Assembly: GCA_937926205.1 (NCBI GenBank)
Contig: CALEYL010000011.1
Coordinates: forward strand, 248,001-312,000
Source: an uncultured Saprospiraceae bacterium
GTDB taxonomy: Bacteria > Bacteroidota > Bacteroidia > Chitinophagales > Saprospiraceae
Direction: 5' to 3'
Length of the DNA: 64,000 nucleotides
The translations under genes were made by a program, and so were the position numbers. Positions 61,448 to 64,000 of the stretch are shown here, piece by piece. The notes under the pieces were generated by a model. The model was not told the origin of the DNA and ran no database searches. It saw only the letters and a program-made list of their open reading frames with translations. Positions within the stretch are counted from its first letter, which is position 1; every line of letters starts with the position of its first letter.

Positions 61448-62986
61448 ATGAATCCATACTTTTTCCGCGTCTCATCGCTTTTACTTCTGCTGGTTTTTGG
61501 CGCCTGCAAAGACCTCAACACCTTCAACGACAACAACCCCGATCGCAATGCCGTGCTATCAAGCGGTGCGGACCTTGAAATTGCACTGGCAGGCGCTTAT
61601 GTCTCCTGGTGGCAGGGCGTACATGGCGAACATCCTGCCATTGGATTGTCGGTCGCAGCAGATACCTATGGCATGTCCTGGGGCAATTTTGGCGCCCAGC
61701 GCATGGGAATGGAGCCCCGTACGATTTACAACAACCGGACGACCGAAGATCCCGACTACCGGCAGGTGGTGGAGGTTCCGTGGTTTGGCTGTCTTTCTGC
61801 GGTTTCAACTGCGAATGATGTTTTGGTTGCCCTGGGCAAAGGCGTTTCCATCGACAATAGCGGCCCGCAGGATCAGTCGATCAAAGCGGCAGCACATTTG
61901 CTGCGGGGGTTGAGCTGGGGCTATCTGGGACTGCTGTTTGATCAGACTTTGCTGGCGGATGAAAATACGGATATTGAATCGGATATTCCGTTTTCAACCT
62001 ATGCCGAAGCCATTGCATCTGCCGTGGACGAACTTGAAACCGGTATTTCCATTGCGGAAGCGCAGGGCGATAATTTTGTACACCGCTATTTCAACGGATT
62101 GACTTTGGATGAGGCCGGATTTATACGCCTGAGCCATGCCTATGCTGCGCGCTTTTTGGCGCAATGGCCCAGAACAGCGGCCGAAAACAACACCGTTGAC
62201 TGGAATGCGGTGCTGGATCACGCGGAGCAGGGAATCACGGTAAATTTTGCGCCGCTTGCCGATGGTAAATTCTGGACGAGCTACCAACGCTACGTTTTTG
62301 CAGAAACGGGCCTTGGCCCCTTCTGGGCAAGGGTAGACCAGCGGTTGATTGCAGCACTGGATCCTTCACAACCCACGCGTTATCCGGAAGTTATCGCTTT
62401 GGGCGAAATGCCCCTGGCCCATCCGATGGCGACTTCCACAGACGCCCGCCTGGCTTCTGATTTTCTGTTTTTTGCGATCAACAATTTTCCTGCCGATCGC
62501 GGAGAATGGCATTATTCTCATTACAAACACAACCGCAACATAAGCGACCCTGCCTTTGCCGGAAACGGCGCCAGCACAGGGCCCATGCCGGTTTTTCTGG
62601 CAGCCGACAACCAGTTGCTGCGGGCAGAAGCGCTGCTGCGCCTGAACCGGAAAAGCGAAGCCATCACCTTGCTCAATGCCGGAACCCGCACAACGCGGGG
62701 ACAATTGCCAGCACTAAATACCTCTGCCACCTTTGAAGCCGTGGAGCGCGCGATTTTTTACGAACGGGCCATCGAATTGTTGAGTACGGCGCCCATGGGC
62801 ATGTGGTTTGACCGCCGCAGGATCGGCGCCAGACAGGATTTCGACAACGTGGACGCACTGGGGGGGCTTCAAAAAGGAACGCCTGCGCAGTTGCCCGTTC
62901 CGGCGACGGAGTTGCGGATTCACGGACTGGATCCTTATGGGTTTGGGGGAATGGGAGATCCTGATGGAGTTGTTCGGGTTTATTGA
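61448..62986 (+). CDS. SusD/RagB-family surface lipoprotein
   Basis: A 512-residue lipoprotein: LLLVFGACKDL is the lipobox with the acylated cysteine, followed by DLNTFNDNNPDRN, a common SusD start. TPR-like helices form most of the protein (AAHLLRGLSWGYLGLLFDQ, TYAEAIASAVDELETGISIA), and QLLRAEALLRLNRKSEAITLLN and AIFYERAIELL are typical of the C-terminal SusD region. It caps the SusC barrel and binds substrate on the surface. It follows SusC by about 100 nt. Confidence 0.92.
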   Translation: MNPYFFRVSSLLLLLVFGACKDLNTFNDNNPDRNAVLSSGADLEIALAGAYVSWWQGVHGEHPAIGLSVAADTYGMSWGNFGAQRMGMEPRTIYNNRTTEDPDYRQVVEVPWFGCLSAVSTANDVLVALGKGVSIDNSGPQDQSIKAAAHLLRGLSWGYLGLLFDQTLLADENTDIESDIPFSTYAEAIASAVDELETGISIAEAQGDNFVHRYFNGLTLDEAGFIRLSHAYAARFLAQWPRTAAENNTVDWNAVLDHAEQGITVNFAPLADGKFWTSYQRYVFAETGLGPFWARVDQRLIAALDPSQPTRYPEVIALGEMPLAHPMATSTDARLASDFLFFAINNFPADRGEWHYSHYKHNRNISDPAFAGNGASTGPMPVFLAADNQLLRAEALLRLNRKSEAITLLNAGTRTTRGQLPALNTSATFEAVERAIFYERAIELLSTAPMGMWFDRRRIGARQDFDNVDALGGLQKGTPAQLPVPATELRIHGLDPYGFGGMGDPDGVVRVY

Positions 62987-62987
62987 T

Positions 62988-63671
62988 TTACGGTTGCTTG
63001 TCGGGGATTAATTCCCTAATAAGCTTAAATACTGTCGTGCAAGGATTTTGGTCAGAATAAGGGAGGCTTGATTGCATATTCAGTAGTTTCTCAGCTCTTT
63101 CGGAGGCTTTTAATTGATCAGCTCTTTCATCATCTTCTAATCGGTTGTATATTTTCCTACAAAACGAATCTGTTTTTCCTTCTTTCTCATAATTACACTG
63201 CCAATATTGACTCAATTTTTCGAAATATTGGCGGCGGTTGAGCTGGCTGTCCAAGTACTGATAGTGGAGTAAAAACCATAACTCAAATGAATCATTGGAA
63301 TAGCCAACATTGATACTATTTGCTTTAGCAAGATCAATTGCTCGGTTATAGTCTTCTTTTTGTTGGGAATGCTGGTCTTCTTTGATGTCCATATCGAATA
63401 CGACCCATACTTCCCTGTTGTTTGAATTTTTATCTGCCTTCAAGAGTTCCAATACATATTTAACCAAGGCTGTTTTTGATTGACCTAGCCCATAAGTCTC
63501 AACATCTGCGTTACCAACAGGAATTGATTTGAAATAGCCAGGTTCCGTGTTCTGACCTTCGCAAATGATAAGAAAAGACTTTCCTTTTTCAATCTCCTCT
63601 ACCGGAATTTTTTTCGTTTCCAGCTTCCGATTCCACGCCTTGTTGATATCCGTTTTCTTAGTCTTTTTCAT
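62988..63671 (-). CDS. RloB-family protein, AbiL-type defence
   Basis: A 227-residue RloB protein. SFLIICEGQNTEPGYFKSI holds the conserved glutamate, and VWVVFDMDIKEDQ the DxD motif, a Toprim-like nuclease pattern. NVGYSNDSFELWFLLHYQ is the family's third signature. The ATG giving MKKTKKTDINKAW is chosen over one 16 codons upstream. It overlaps the end of an AAA ATPase gene by 14 nt, the same order as AbiLi/AbiLii of Lactococcus, a phage-exclusion pair. It ends 2 nt from the converging SusD gene. Confidence 0.85.
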   Translation of the reverse strand: MKKTKKTDINKAWNRKLETKKIPVEEIEKGKSFLIICEGQNTEPGYFKSIPVGNADVETYGLGQSKTALVKYVLELLKADKNSNNREVWVVFDMDIKEDQHSQQKEDYNRAIDLAKANSINVGYSNDSFELWFLLHYQYLDSQLNRRQYFEKLSQYWQCNYEKEGKTDSFCRKIYNRLEDDERADQLKASERAEKLLNMQSSLPYSDQNPCTTVFKLIRELIPDKQP

Positions 63672-64000
63672 CCTTTTTAGAATAAGCGACGGAATTTTCG
63701 AATACACCTTCCATAGCATTCAAATTATTGGGAACAGCGCCATATTTACCAAGCAAATAGTCTTTTTCAAAAGAAGCATCATTGCGAACGCCTTTGAATT
63801 CAGCTAAAGAGAATAATTGTGTGGCTCCAAATTTATCTTTTTTCGCAAAAACAATCTGATCGCGTCGGATTAAATGGGCATCTAATAAAGTTGAATCATG
63901 GGTTACGAAGATTAATTGAGCGTTATTGGGATTTGTACTTCTCGAGTTAAACATTTGGATGATTTTTCTCGTAAGTCTTGGATGCAATCTTGCATCCAAT
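63658..64000 (-). CDS. AAA-family ATPase, C-terminal part (runs off the window)
   Basis: The last 113 residues of a larger gene cut by the window edge. DARLHPRLTRKIIQMF is the region after Walker B in AAA15/21-type ATPases, and QLIFVTHDSTLLD is the strand with the switch histidine. QIVFAKKDKFGATQLFSLAEF and LLGKYGAVP are typical of the ATPase partners of RloB (RloA/AbiLi-like). Translated before and overlapping the RloB gene, it forms a probable two-gene defence operon. Confidence 0.82.
   Translation of the reverse strand, partial: LDARLHPRLTRKIIQMFNSRSTNPNNAQLIFVTHDSTLLDAHLIRRDQIVFAKKDKFGATQLFSLAEFKGVRNDASFEKDYLLGKYGAVPNNLNAMEGVFENSVAYSKKDEKD

Overview
The window looks like a chromosomal segment of a Bacteroidota bacterium, most like the Saprospiraceae/Lewinella group, though that rank is inference. 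Seen directly: a SusC/SusD pair, proteins with C-terminal type IX secretion sorting domains (types A and B), an HU-like/SPOR cell-division-type protein, several ECF sigma factors with membrane partners, and promoters with the Bacteroidota -7 box TAnnTTTG, often about 25 nt before the start codon. No rRNA, tRNA, CRISPR array or intact insertion sequence was recognised.

Layout. 0.5-3.3 kb: an ATP-grasp-like enzyme and an AstE/AspA-type zinc deacylase. 4-5.9 kb: an ECF sigma factor and the HU/SPOR protein. 6-9.1 kb: hemL with a histidine kinase and response regulator. 9.6-19.5 kb: a methyltransferase-like protein, a large beta-propeller protein, SMC, and a CpxP-like/anti-sigma/sigma operon. 19.6-20.7 kb: a two-gene HNH nuclease module inserted beside hemN and bracketed by a duplication of the hemN 3' end. 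20.6-23.5 kb: hemN and tryptophanase. 23.8-31 kb: an L-fucose utilisation cluster (GH29 fucosidase, FucP-type permease, dehydrogenase, diketo-acid hydrolase, mutarotase, lactonase, second dehydrogenase). It encodes the non-phosphorylating route to pyruvate and lactate except the fuconate dehydratase, which is not in the window. 31-35 kb: an Rpn-type nuclease gene and a GH3 glycosidase. 36-38.5 kb: a sigma/membrane protein/barrel operon. 38.6-48.8 kb: two more GH29 fucosidases, T9SS-exported proteins, an AraC regulator, small stress-type genes and a cupin/DUF2892 pair behind a CRP/FNR-like operator. 49.9-50.6 kb: a PIN-domain toxin-antitoxin pair. 50.6-58 kb: surface or secreted proteins and a 23S-IVS-type four-helix protein inside an inverted repeat. 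58.2-63 kb: SusC/SusD. 63-64 kb: an RloB gene and a truncated AAA ATPase gene, resembling AbiL-type phage defence.

The most unusual content is small non-coding mobile DNA. A family of about 145 bp elements with ends GTGTCTGTC sits at a TA dinucleotide. In all three places where an end can be read, that TA belongs to the stop codon of the flanking gene (tnaA, the fucosidase, a fucose-pathway SDR), and removing the element would restore TAA. A second family of 128 bp elements (ends GCTATGGTTTACACACA) has three copies, each inserted in a CCGCRGG-like site inside one older intergenic repeat family. Two copies 18.6 kb apart are identical. Several accessory genes (HNH module, Rpn gene, four-helix gene) are each bracketed by their own direct or inverted repeats.
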